Shown: positions 1-7,317 of the stretch, in pieces | Numbering within the stretch: position 1 is the stretch's first letter | How the letters are laid out: every line of letters starts with the position of its first letter | Assembly (NCBI GenBank): GCA_010092775.1 | Contig: JAADYZ010000052.1 | Coordinates: 1-31,726 of the forward strand | DNA from: Chloroflexota bacterium | Lineage (GTDB): Bacteria > Chloroflexota > Anaerolineae > Aggregatilineales > UBA3940 | Length of the DNA stretch: 31,726 nucleotides | Direction: 5' to 3' | Notes under the pieces: generated by a model | What the model was told of the DNA's origin: nothing | The model's input: the letters and a program-made list of their open reading frames with translations, nothing else | The model's database searches: none | Made by a program: the position numbers and the translations under genes

Positions 1-2
1 AC

Positions 3-890
3 TTTGTCCAGATTGAGGGGCTTGAAATGGCGGCCTACCTGACCACCATCCGGCAACATGCCCCCGAGGTGAAGCTGATCTATGATGCCCACAATGTGGA
101 GTATGATTTACAGGACCGTATTGCGGGTCAAGATGCCCAGCACTTGCGGCGACTCCCTTATGCAATCTACTCCAGAATTCAAACACGGCGGCTTGAGCGC
201 TTCGAGGCGCAGGTCTGCCGCGAAGCAGACCGGATTCTGGCAGTTTCGGGTGCGGACGCACAGAAGCTGCGCCAGTTGGATCACCGCACACCTGTCACCG
301 TCATTCCCAATGCCATCGACACCTCACAATATATTGACCATGATGAGACAGAGGCATCCATCGTCAAACCGGCACTCGTCTTCACCGGGAAAATGGATTT
401 TCGTCCGAATGTTGATGCGATGCTGTGGTTTGCTGATCAAGTTCTACCGATCGTGCGCGAGGCAGTTCCTGGCACGCATCTAACGATCGTAGGAAAGAGT
501 CCTCATCCCCGTCTTGAGGACCTGCGTGGGAAGGCTGGTGTCACGGTGACGGGCTTTGTACCAGCCATTCAGCCCTACATCAAAGCTGCAGACGTATTTG
601 TCGCGCCGCTCTTGATGGGCAGCGGCACCCGCCTGAAAGTGTTGGAAGCCATGAGCATGCGTCGGGCCATCGTCAGCACGCGCCTGGGTGCCGAAGGCAT
701 CGATATTGTGCATCGAGAACATGCCTTGCTAGCCGATTCTGCGAAGGACTTTGCGGAGTCGGTCATCATGCTGCTTCAAGACGCCGAGCTGCGCGAGCGC
801 CTAGGCCGACATGCCTTCGATCTCGTGCGCGAGCAGTACGATTGGGAAGCCGTGCTGCCGCGTCTGTTGGAGGTCTACCGCGTTATGTAG
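3..890 (+). CDS. GT4-family glycosyltransferase, 5'-truncated by window edge
   Basis: Group 1 (GT4, GT-B fold) glycosyltransferase, probably cytoplasmic or membrane-peripheral and acting on cell-surface polysaccharide or glycolipid; the substrate cannot be told. The frame is open back to base 3 and reads FVQIEGLEMAAYL before the first ATG (27). The stretch VQIEGLEMA...YDAHNVEY is typical interior sequence of this family, so the ATG at 27 is an internal Met and roughly 100 N-terminal residues lie outside the window. The C-terminal nucleotide-sugar half is complete: FTGKMDFRPNVDA, then VTGFVPAIQPYIKAADVFVAPL, then the GSGTRLKVLEAMSMRRAIVST motif with the conserved Glu that contacts the donor sugar nucleotide. 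It converges on the rqcH-like gene with an 8-base overlap of the 3' ends (883-890). Family call is secure, specificity unknown. Confidence 0.88.
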   Translation, partial: FVQIEGLEMAAYLTTIRQHAPEVKLIYDAHNVEYDLQDRIAGQDAQHLRRLPYAIYSRIQTRRLERFEAQVCREADRILAVSGADAQKLRQLDHRTPVTVIPNAIDTSQYIDHDETEASIVKPALVFTGKMDFRPNVDAMLWFADQVLPIVREAVPGTHLTIVGKSPHPRLEDLRGKAGVTVTGFVPAIQPYIKAADVFVAPLLMGSGTRLKVLEAMSMRRAIVSTRLGAEGIDIVHREHALLADSAKDFAESVIMLLQDAELRERLGRHAFDLVREQYDWEAVLPRLLEVYRVM

Positions 891-2595
891 TCTCCAGTTT
901 GGCGGAGGGCCTCACATTGACAGTGCGCTCGTTGCGATAGGTCACCATACCAGGCCGTCCGCCCTTAATGGGTCGGACATAGCGCCGTTCAGTCACATCC
1001 ACATCGACGGTACTCTCGTCTCTATTTTTCGAATAGTAGGCTGCCAGCGCTGCTGCCCGCAGGATCAACGCCTCTGGGATGGGGCGCCCGTCATTCTTGA
1101 TGATGACATGGCTGCCCGGTATGTCGCGTGCATGCAGCCATAGGTCCTCCCGAGCACTTCGCTCCGTAATCAACTCGTGATTCTGATGCGCATTGCGCCC
1201 AACCATGACCACATAGCCATCATCGGTCGCAAAACGCCGAATGCCGGGCTTGCCACCTTTGGGCCCTTTGGTCTTCTTGCCCTCCCAGTAGCCAGCATCT
1301 TGCAGCGCCTCGCGCACAATCTGTATCTCTGGCCAGTTCTCCGCCAGCGCAAGGTCGACCGCTAGCTGTTCAAGATAGTCCACCTCATTACGAGCGCCTT
1401 CCTGCAACGCCGGGATGTTCTCTGCGGCGCGTTTCGCCTTCTCGTATTTCTCAAAATAGCGCTGACCGTTTTCTGTCGGGCTGAGGTCTGGGTCCAGCGA
1501 GATCACCATCTCAGGGGCATCGAAATCATATTGGGCACGCAGTTCGGTTTGCTTGGGTTGGATGGTTGAGCTGTAGGCAAAGACCAACTCCCCCATCTTA
1601 CGCAGCCGCTCGATCTTCTCCTCATCAGCAGACTGACGTTCAAGCGCTGCCATCTTACGCCGCGCCCGGTTGAGAGCCCGTTCGAGTTGATCCTTAACGG
1701 AGGACTTTGCGGGCGCATAGGCATCGACACTGACCGGCGCGCCGAAATAGGTCTGGATGGCATCACTGATGCTGTCTGCAGCCAGCCAATCCCCTAGATG
1801 GGTAAGCGGATAGGCGGCAAATGCCTGATAACCTTCCATCTGCGGGGCAGGCACCACGCAAGGCTGCCAGCGACCCGCTTGTACGTCATCGATGATACGA
1901 TGGAAAGCGGCATGCAACAGCGAGGAGTCCGTGGCTTTGGCCAACGTCTCGCTCTCTCCCGTAGCGTAAAAGACAGCCTCGCGCGCCAATAAGGGACTGA
2001 CCCCGGCCAGACTGTTCACCAGCATGCGCCAGGCTGGCGCATCGAGGTCATTGTGCAGGCAGTTTGCAATGTTTGGCACCGTGGCGGTCTGTGGCGCTTG
2101 CTTGTTCTGAGGAGGGGGCGCTACATAGGGTTTGCCGGGCAGGATCACTCGATAGCGATTCTGGTTAGGGCCGACCCGCTTGATGCAGTCCAGGATGTTG
2201 CCCCCAGGCACCATCAAGACAATGTTGCTGCGCTTATCCATTACCTCGATCACCAACCGTGTATCCCCCTCATGGCTCGAGAAGTCGATCCACAGGATGC
2301 GTTCCCAGGGCGGCTGAGTAACCGACTCGACACGCGCGCCATCAACGTATTTCTTCAGATGCAGCAGCAGCGGCGACGGCTTGTCAATGCCCCGTCGCAG
2401 TCGGTCTGGCATCAGGTGAACACGGGCATCTTGAGGATGTGCCGTCATCAGCAAATAGTTACGTTGACGCCGACTGTAAATCTCAAAGCCCAGCGTTAGG
2501 TCATCCAATTGAACCACGTTTTGAACACGACCACTGCTAAGCTGCCCATCTAGTTCAGCTTGCAATGCAGCAATCGTCACAGCATCCATGTACAT
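883..2595 (-). CDS. rqcH: NFACT / RqcH-like ribosome quality control protein
   Basis: Bacterial homologue of Rqc2/NEMF (older name FbpA), which binds obstructed 50S subunits and directs C-terminal alanine tailing of stalled nascent chains. Seen: an N-terminal NFACT-N domain (start MYMDAVTIAAL, GGR-like SSGRVQNVVQ, MDKRSNIVLM), a central helical/coiled segment (RARRKMAALERQ), and a C-terminal NFACT-R domain (MVGRNAHQNHEL, DLWLHARDIPGSHVII, AAYYSKNRDES). An in-frame ATG lies at 2610, but the one at 2595 is preferred: GGAG sits 9 bases before it, and MYMDAV places the conserved Asp at residue 4 as in relatives. The Asp-Arg pair linked to tailing in RqcH reads Glu-Arg here (PPWERILWIDF, E98/R99). 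It diverges from the carotenoid desaturase gene. Protein about 570 aa, the usual size. Confidence 0.9.
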   Translation of the reverse strand: MYMDAVTIAALQAELDGQLSSGRVQNVVQLDDLTLGFEIYSRRQRNYLLMTAHPQDARVHLMPDRLRRGIDKPSPLLLHLKKYVDGARVESVTQPPWERILWIDFSSHEGDTRLVIEVMDKRSNIVLMVPGGNILDCIKRVGPNQNRYRVILPGKPYVAPPPQNKQAPQTATVPNIANCLHNDLDAPAWRMLVNSLAGVSPLLAREAVFYATGESETLAKATDSSLLHAAFHRIIDDVQAGRWQPCVVPAPQMEGYQAFAAYPLTHLGDWLAADSISDAIQTYFGAPVSVDAYAPAKSSVKDQLERALNRARRKMAALERQSADEEKIERLRKMGELVFAYSSTIQPKQTELRAQYDFDAPEMVISLDPDLSPTENGQRYFEKYEKAKRAAENIPALQEGARNEVDYLEQLAVDLALAENWPEIQIVREALQDAGYWEGKKTKGPKGGKPGIRRFATDDGYVVMVGRNAHQNHELITERSAREDLWLHARDIPGSHVIIKNDGRPIPEALILRAAALAAYYSKNRDESTVDVDVTERRYVRPIKGGRPGMVTYRNERTVNVRPSAKLETT

Positions 2596-2634
2596 AGTAA
2601 ACGGCTCCATACCATCACAGCTAGATCAGAGCTG

Positions 2635-2663
2635 TTGTACCACAGCCTAGAAGTCTGTACAAT
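2635..2663. promoter_or_regulatory. Symmetric, possibly bidirectional promoter between rqcH and crtI
   Basis: On the plus strand TTGTAC (2635-2640), 17 bases, then TACAAT (2658-2663). Because TTGTAC and GTACAA form an inverted repeat, the minus strand reads almost the same: TTGTAC, 17 bases, TACAAC. One element could therefore serve both the desaturase (+) and rqcH (-). The -10 match is good, the -35 match only partial, so this is a candidate. The inverted repeat TTGTAC-N16-GTACAA could instead be a dimeric operator. Confidence 0.4.
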
Positions 2664-2689
2664 CCAATTGCACAGCTTTTGCACAACTT
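2655..2689 (+). promoter_or_regulatory. Repeated TGYACA boxes upstream of carotenoid desaturase (candidate operator)
   Basis: TGTACA at 2656-2661, TGCACA at 2669-2674 and TGCACA at 2680-2685. The last two belong to an 11-base tandem repeat (TTGCACAGCTT / TTGCACAACTT, 10 of 11 identical), so they are one helical turn apart. A fourth, imperfect box (TGTACC) is at 2636-2641. The array overlaps the candidate -10 and probable start region of the desaturase gene. Tandem 11-bp half-sites are the layout known for MerR-family CarH/LitR operators of carotenoid genes; the assignment here is inference. Confidence 0.4.
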
Positions 2690-2714
2690 TACCGGTGTAA
2701 GATGAGGACTTCCC

Positions 2715-4235
2715 ATGGCACAGCAAAAACAAAAAGTGTTCGTAATTGGCAGTGGATTCGGTGGCCTGGCAACGGCCTGCCGTTTGGCTGCTCGCGGACA
2801 CGACGTCGAGATTTTTGAGCGGCGCGACAAGCTCGGCGGTCGCGCATACGTCTATGAGATCAACGGCTTCAAATTTGACGGCGGCCCAACGATTATCACA
2901 GCGCCCTACATGTTTGATGAGATTTGGGAACTCGCTGGCAAGAAGCGCGAAGACTACATTGAGTTTGTTGAGAATGACCCTTACTATCGCATCTTCAACC
3001 ACGAAGGGCGCAAGTTCGACTACAATGGCGACACAGATTTTATTCTCGGTCAGATCGACCAGTGGAACCCTGCCGACAAAGAAGGCTATCTGCGCTTTGT
3101 CGATTCGATCAAGCCGATTTTTGAGAAGGGCTTTAAGCAGTTGGCGGACCAGCCCTTCCTGACAATCGGTGATATGATGCGTGTCGCACCAGACCTAATC
3201 AAGCTGCAATCCTATGTCAACGTCTATCCTTATGTCTCTAAATTCATCGACAATGAGTTCCTGCGGCGCTGCTTCTCCTTCCATCCGCTGCTGATCGGTG
3301 GCAACCCGTTTGACTCCTCTTCAATCTATTCGATGATCCACTATTTGGAGCGTGAGTGGGGGGTCTGGTTTGCGATGGGTGGCACGGGTGCGCTGGTGAA
3401 AGCGATGGCGCGGCTCTTCGATGAGCTTGGTGGCAAGGTCCATTTGAACGCCGATGTCAAAGAGATTACAGTATCGGCGGACGGGCAGCGCGTCACTGGC
3501 CTACGCCTAGCAGATGGGTCTACGCATCAAGCCGACATCATCGTCAGCAATGCTGACGTGATGCGAACCTACACGACGATGATTCCTGAGGAGCATCGCC
3601 CACGCAATAGGGATCGTCGCTATAACCGCTATAAGTACAGCATGTCGCTCTTTGTATGGTATTTCGGCACCAACCGCCGTTATTCCGATACTGGCCTGGC
3701 ACACCACAATATCATCCTGGGTGAGCGCTATCGGGGCCTGTTGAGCGACATCTTCCACAAGAAGATCGTTGCCGACGATTTCTCTCTCTACTTGCACATG
3801 CCGACCATCACTGATCCTAGCCTGGCCCCAGAAGGCCATGAGAACTTCTACGTACTCTCTCCGGTGCCGCACCTAGGGTCTGGCACCGATTGGAGCGAAG
3901 CAGCAGAGCCTTACAAAGAAGCCCTCTGCCAGTTCCTGGAAGAGAACTATTTACCGAACCTGAGTGATCACATTGTGGCCTCGCACACGATCGATCCGCT
4001 CCACTTCCGCAATACGTTGAACAGCCATCTCGGATCTGCCTTCAGCGTTGAGCCGACCCTTTTGCAATCAGCTTGGTTCCGACCACATAATCGTTCCGAG
4101 GATTTTGCGAATCTCTACTTCGTCGGGGCAGGAACTCATCCGGGAGCCGGGCTGCCGGGTGTGCTGTCCTCCGCTGTGATTGCAGACAACTTGATCCAAC
4201 AGGATACGCAGGTGGCACAGTTTGCCACAGCTTAG
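2715..4235 (+). CDS. crtI: CrtI-type phytoene/carotenoid desaturase
   Basis: FAD-dependent carotenoid desaturase, which introduces conjugated double bases-equivalent desaturations into phytoene or a later carotene, acting at the membrane. The dinucleotide-binding motif GSGFGG is at residues 12-17, followed by ERRDKLGGRAYVYE (CrtI signature region) and FDGGPTII. The C-terminal FAD/substrate motif YFVGAGTHPGAGLPGVLSSA lies near residues 469-488. At 506 aa it has the usual length of CrtI/CrtN/CrtD enzymes. GAGGA (2704-2708) sits 6 bases before the ATG. No crtB or other carotenoid gene is in the window, so substrate and number of desaturations are open; CrtN, CrtD or CrtO-type activity is possible. 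It is monocistronic, ending in a strong terminator, with repeated boxes in its promoter that suggest its own regulation. Confidence 0.88.
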   Translation: MAQQKQKVFVIGSGFGGLATACRLAARGHDVEIFERRDKLGGRAYVYEINGFKFDGGPTIITAPYMFDEIWELAGKKREDYIEFVENDPYYRIFNHEGRKFDYNGDTDFILGQIDQWNPADKEGYLRFVDSIKPIFEKGFKQLADQPFLTIGDMMRVAPDLIKLQSYVNVYPYVSKFIDNEFLRRCFSFHPLLIGGNPFDSSSIYSMIHYLEREWGVWFAMGGTGALVKAMARLFDELGGKVHLNADVKEITVSADGQRVTGLRLADGSTHQADIIVSNADVMRTYTTMIPEEHRPRNRDRRYNRYKYSMSLFVWYFGTNRRYSDTGLAHHNIILGERYRGLLSDIFHKKIVADDFSLYLHMPTITDPSLAPEGHENFYVLSPVPHLGSGTDWSEAAEPYKEALCQFLEENYLPNLSDHIVASHTIDPLHFRNTLNSHLGSAFSVEPTLLQSAWFRPHNRSEDFANLYFVGAGTHPGAGLPGVLSSAVIADNLIQQDTQVAQFATA

Positions 4236-4257
4236 CTTGCGCTAAGTCGACTAAGAG

Positions 4258-4294
4258 TGGACGGCTTGTCTGATCAATCAGCCGTCCATTTTTT
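4258..4294 (+). terminator. Rho-independent terminator of the desaturase gene
   Basis: Nine-base stem TGGACGGCT (4258-4266) pairs with AGCCGTCCA (4280-4288), 13-base loop, followed directly by six T (4289-4294). It begins 22 bases after the desaturase stop codon. Confidence 0.9.
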
Positions 4295-4301
4295 GATTCG
4301 C

Positions 4302-4307
4302 TATAAT
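4302..4307 (+). promoter_or_regulatory. Possible -10 element for the ABC1-kinase gene
   Basis: A perfect TATAAT lies 8 bases after the terminator and 70 bases before the ATG of the next gene. No good -35 hexamer is found at 16-18 bases upstream, where the terminator stem sits. A short inverted repeat (GTTGATC / GATCAGC, about 4322-4341) lies in the implied leader. Weak candidate. Confidence 0.35.
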
Positions 4308-4377
4308 CTGTGACGGGTGCTGGTTGATCACAAGATCAGCGCTGCATCACGCCAACTAACCCAATGCTGGAGCCAAC

Positions 4378-6066
4378 ATGCGGCCTGCAACGCCTCTATC
4401 GCGCGTCCGACACATCAAACGTTATCGTGAGATTATTCAAGTGCTGGCTCGGCACGGCTTTGCCGGTGCCATTGGACAGGCACGAATATTGGATCGTGTA
4501 TCGCTGCCGCTACCCATTGGCCGTGATGCCGTCGAACCACAGGCCACACCCGTTCATGTTCGCATGGCGGTTGAACAGCTCGGACCAACCTTCATCAAAC
4601 TCGGTCAGCTTCTCAGCACCCGCCCTGACGTTCTACCCTCAGACTACATCACAGAGCTGGAACGCCTGCAAGATGACGTTCCGCCAGCCCCTTGGGAAAT
4701 GATTTGCGATCGCATCGAAAGTGAATTAGAAGCCCCCCTCAGCGATATCTTCGAGTGGGTGGATGAACGCCCCCTAGCCGCTGCGTCGCTAGCACAGGTC
4801 CACGCGGGGCGACTGCGCGACACGGGTGAAGAAGTCGCGATCAAAGTGCAGCGCCCCGGCATCGAGCGAATCATCGAAATTGATATTGAGATTCTGTATG
4901 ACCTCGCTCGTCTGCTCGATCTGTACTCACCACTTTCAGAAGCGGTCGATCCCGTTGAGTTGGTGGAAGAATTCTCTCATGCGATCAATCTGGAATTGAA
5001 CTACATTCGCGAAGGTAAAAATGCCGATCGCTTTCGCCGTAATTTCCGCGACGTACCTTACATCCATATTCCCAAGATTTACTGGGAATACGTGTCGCGG
5101 CGTGTGCTCGTTATGGAACGTATCCGGGGTATCAAGCTCGATGACGTCGAAGCGATTACAACAGCCGGCTACAACCCGCACCGCCTAGGGATCAAGGCTG
5201 CCGAACTGCTGGTTAAGCAAGTTTTGGATGACGGCTTCTTCCATGCGGATCCCCATCCGGGAAATCTGCGGGTGATGAAAGGCGAGATTATCGGCGCGAT
5301 GGACTTTGGCCAGGTGGGTTACCTGGAACTGCGCGATCGCCTTCTACTAGCGCAGTTATTTGTGGCAGCCGGTCGCCAGGACGCCGACCGCGTTGTAGAC
5401 GGCCTGATCACGATGGGCGTGATGAATTACTTCGTGGATCGGGCGCCGTTGCGCCGCGACATCGTTCGTCTCATGCACAAGTACACTGGGCTACCACTCA
5501 GTGAGCTGCGGGCAGCCGACATCTTTCGTGAGGTTGAAAGCGTACTGTTCCGCCACCGCCTTAAGGTACCAACCGACCTTTGGCTGCTGATCAAAACGCT
5601 GGTTATTCTTGAGGGGATCGGCATTCAACTTGACCCAGAATTTGACATATTCAGCGTGTCAGAACCACACATTGAACGTTTATCACGTGAGTTGATCAAT
5701 CCGCAAACCTGGGTGTCACCTGCTCTAAGCGTGGGACAAACCTGGGTGAATTTTCTTTCTCAAGTGCCGTTGGATGGTCGCAATATTATGCGGCAGATTG
5801 AAGAGGGAAAGCTGTCTGTGCAAGCGGAGTTGAAAGGCTTGGATCGCATCCTGGCCCTGGTAGACCGCGTGGTGACACGAATCTCCATCACGATGCTTTT
5901 GGCGGCGCTCGTTTTGGGGCTTGGCCTATTGATCCCCAACGTTGAGCTGCTTGTGCCGGGTATTGGGCCACTCATCAACATCATCTTGATCGGAAGCTTT
6001 GTCTTTGTCAGCTTTTTAGGCCTGTGGCTGTTGGTTTCGCTGGTGCGCGGTGGTCCAAGCAAATAG
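4378..6066 (+). CDS. ABC1/UbiB (AarF) family atypical kinase-like protein
   Basis: Membrane-associated protein of the ABC1/ADCK/UbiB family, which supports isoprenoid-quinone biosynthesis or lipid homeostasis through ATPase or kinase-like activity. Family marks are all present: the KxGQ motif as IKLGQLLSTR (K74), the Ala-rich replacement of the Gly-rich loop (AAASLAQVH, 134-142), the nucleotide-binding Lys in EEVAIKVQRPG (K156), the catalytic loop HADPHPGNL (D291, N296) and DFG at 309-311. Two hydrophobic segments near residues 500-555 should anchor the C-terminus. Length 562 aa is usual. There is no strong Shine-Dalgarno before 4378; the start follows the family-like N-terminus RHIKRYREIIQVLARHGF. 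No quinone-synthesis gene is adjacent, so the partner pathway is not shown here. Confidence 0.9.
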   Translation: MRPATPLSRVRHIKRYREIIQVLARHGFAGAIGQARILDRVSLPLPIGRDAVEPQATPVHVRMAVEQLGPTFIKLGQLLSTRPDVLPSDYITELERLQDDVPPAPWEMICDRIESELEAPLSDIFEWVDERPLAAASLAQVHAGRLRDTGEEVAIKVQRPGIERIIEIDIEILYDLARLLDLYSPLSEAVDPVELVEEFSHAINLELNYIREGKNADRFRRNFRDVPYIHIPKIYWEYVSRRVLVMERIRGIKLDDVEAITTAGYNPHRLGIKAAELLVKQVLDDGFFHADPHPGNLRVMKGEIIGAMDFGQVGYLELRDRLLLAQLFVAAGRQDADRVVDGLITMGVMNYFVDRAPLRRDIVRLMHKYTGLPLSELRAADIFREVESVLFRHRLKVPTDLWLLIKTLVILEGIGIQLDPEFDIFSVSEPHIERLSRELINPQTWVSPALSVGQTWVNFLSQVPLDGRNIMRQIEEGKLSVQAELKGLDRILALVDRVVTRISITMLLAALVLGLGLLIPNVELLVPGIGPLINIILIGSFVFVSFLGLWLLVSLVRGGPSK

Positions 6067-6129
6067 AAACAAAAAGCCGCCCATTGATTGCGTGCAGCTG
6101 CGAATGAATCGACTCGGAGGACCTGCAAC

Positions 6130-6678
6130 TTAACTGGCGACGCTGCCTTCGGATTGTCCTTCCTCGGACTCATCCTCGTCTTTGCGCGCTTCCCAAATCT
6201 CTTTAGCGTGGTCGATGTACAGTACACCATTGAGATGGTCGATCTCATGAAGGAAGCCCCGCGCTAGCCAATCATAAGCCTTGATTTTGATTTCTTGGCC
6301 ATCACGATCATGCCCTTTGATCACGGTATTAACCGGACGATCAACCGAGCCAAAGTAGCCCGGAATGGAGAGGCAGGCTTCTACACCCTCAACCGTATCA
6401 CGTGCCTGCTTGACGATCTCCGGGTTAATGACCTCATACCAAACACCAGCTTGGTCGCCGTACTCTTCAATTGACTCTTCGTCATCGGGCAAGCGCACGA
6501 CAATGATGCGCTCGCCAATGCCCACTTGCGGTGCAGCCAGACCGACACCATTGGCATCCATCATGGTTTCACGCATATCATCCAGCAATTGATGCAGCTT
6601 CGCATTGAACTCGCGTACCCGCTTTGCCTTCTCGCGCAGCACAGGCGCGCCAATCGTCACAATCTTACGAACAGCCAT
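6130..6678 (-). CDS. def: Peptide deformylase
   Basis: Removes the formyl group from the N-terminal Met of nascent proteins, at the ribosome exit. The three family motifs are in order: GVGLAAPQVG (44-53, Q51), EACLSIPGY (100-108, metal ligand C102) and HEIDH (144-148, metal ligands H144 and H148, catalytic E145). Motif 2 reads EACLS where EGCLS is the most common form. Length 182 aa is typical; the last 20 or so residues are a highly acidic tail (DEDESEEGQSEG). It lies 47 bases downstream of a small acidic membrane protein on the same strand and converges on the ABC1-kinase gene. An AGAG-type ribosome-binding site lies about 9 bases before the ATG. Confidence 0.96.
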   Translation of the reverse strand: MAVRKIVTIGAPVLREKAKRVREFNAKLHQLLDDMRETMMDANGVGLAAPQVGIGERIIVVRLPDDEESIEEYGDQAGVWYEVINPEIVKQARDTVEGVEACLSIPGYFGSVDRPVNTVIKGHDRDGQEIKIKAYDWLARGFLHEIDHLNGVLYIDHAKEIWEARKDEDESEEGQSEGSVAS

Positions 6679-6725
6679 AGCGCATTCTCTTTGATTGAAA
6701 GGATCGTTTGCTTCGGAATGGTCGA

Positions 6726-7223
6726 TCAGAAGCTGATCGCGCCGACCGCCACCAACGCCAAGATTCCCAGGACCGCTACATCCAGGAACAGGAAGATCGA
6801 GAGGATCATCGTTTGCAAGGGTGTCATCCCCAGGAAACCACGACGGGCTTTCTTCTTCTTGGGCTTGCTGGCCTTGTCCTGCTTGGCTTGGTTGACTTCC
6901 TCACGCGGGATGGCTGCTGTACGCGCCCCAATCAGCGTATCGTCCCCAAGAGGTGGTGCTAATGGATCATCCACGATGGGTAGATCTGTGGCGCTGGCGT
7001 CGTCAAAGCCGCCCAGGTCGTCTAGCCAAGCTGGGCCGTCATTATCATCGACGGGAGGGAAGATATCATCTGAATTCCCCAACTCGGAGATCCAATCAGG
7101 CGCATCCATACTGCCCGACTCCGGGGTACTCAGATCAAGCCCATCGAGCGGATCATCATTATAGGGAAAGTCGTCTTCATCATCACGACTGCTCATCAGA
7201 GACCAGAGTTCATCATCGGCCAT
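6726..7223 (-). CDS. Small tail-anchored acidic hypothetical protein
   Basis: Not recognised as a named family. The ~165-residue protein has a long acidic, low-complexity N-terminal part rich in Asp, Pro and Gly (DDEDDFPYNDDPLDGLDL, two DLGG/ELGN-like Trp-containing repeats: APDWISELGN and PAWLDDLGG). A strongly basic patch follows (KPKKKKARRG, about 127-136), then a single C-terminal hydrophobic helix (about 142-165). This predicts a cytoplasmic tail-anchored protein. A GTG two codons upstream (7229) is also open, but GGAG 7 bases before the ATG at 7223 favours that start. It precedes the deformylase gene on the same strand and may share its transcript. The double WxxxLG-type element could be a short interaction motif; function unknown. 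Confidence 0.7.
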   Translation of the reverse strand: MADDELWSLMSSRDDEDDFPYNDDPLDGLDLSTPESGSMDAPDWISELGNSDDIFPPVDDNDGPAWLDDLGGFDDASATDLPIVDDPLAPPLGDDTLIGARTAAIPREEVNQAKQDKASKPKKKKARRGFLGMTPLQTMILSIFLFLDVAVLGILALVAVGAISF

Positions 7224-7268
7224 GATCACGCTCCACTGTCTGTCAAACTCACTGGATACATCAACTGA

Positions 7269-7297
7269 AGGCTAATCCAAAATGATGCTGATGTCAA
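7269..7297 (-). promoter_or_regulatory. Candidate promoter for the tail-anchored protein / def unit
   Basis: Read on the minus strand: a perfect TTGACA (7292-7297), 17 bases, then TAGCCT (7269-7274), which matches TATAAT only in part. It lies about 45 bases upstream of the ATG at 7223. Confidence 0.4.
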
Positions 7298-7317
7298 ACC
7301 GCATCGCAACGGGGTGG

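Noticed and set aside
6526..7164. 212-codon plus-strand frame across def and the tail-anchored gene
   Set aside because: Antisense to a clear deformylase; its composition is that of a reverse-frame shadow (Ser/Arg-rich).
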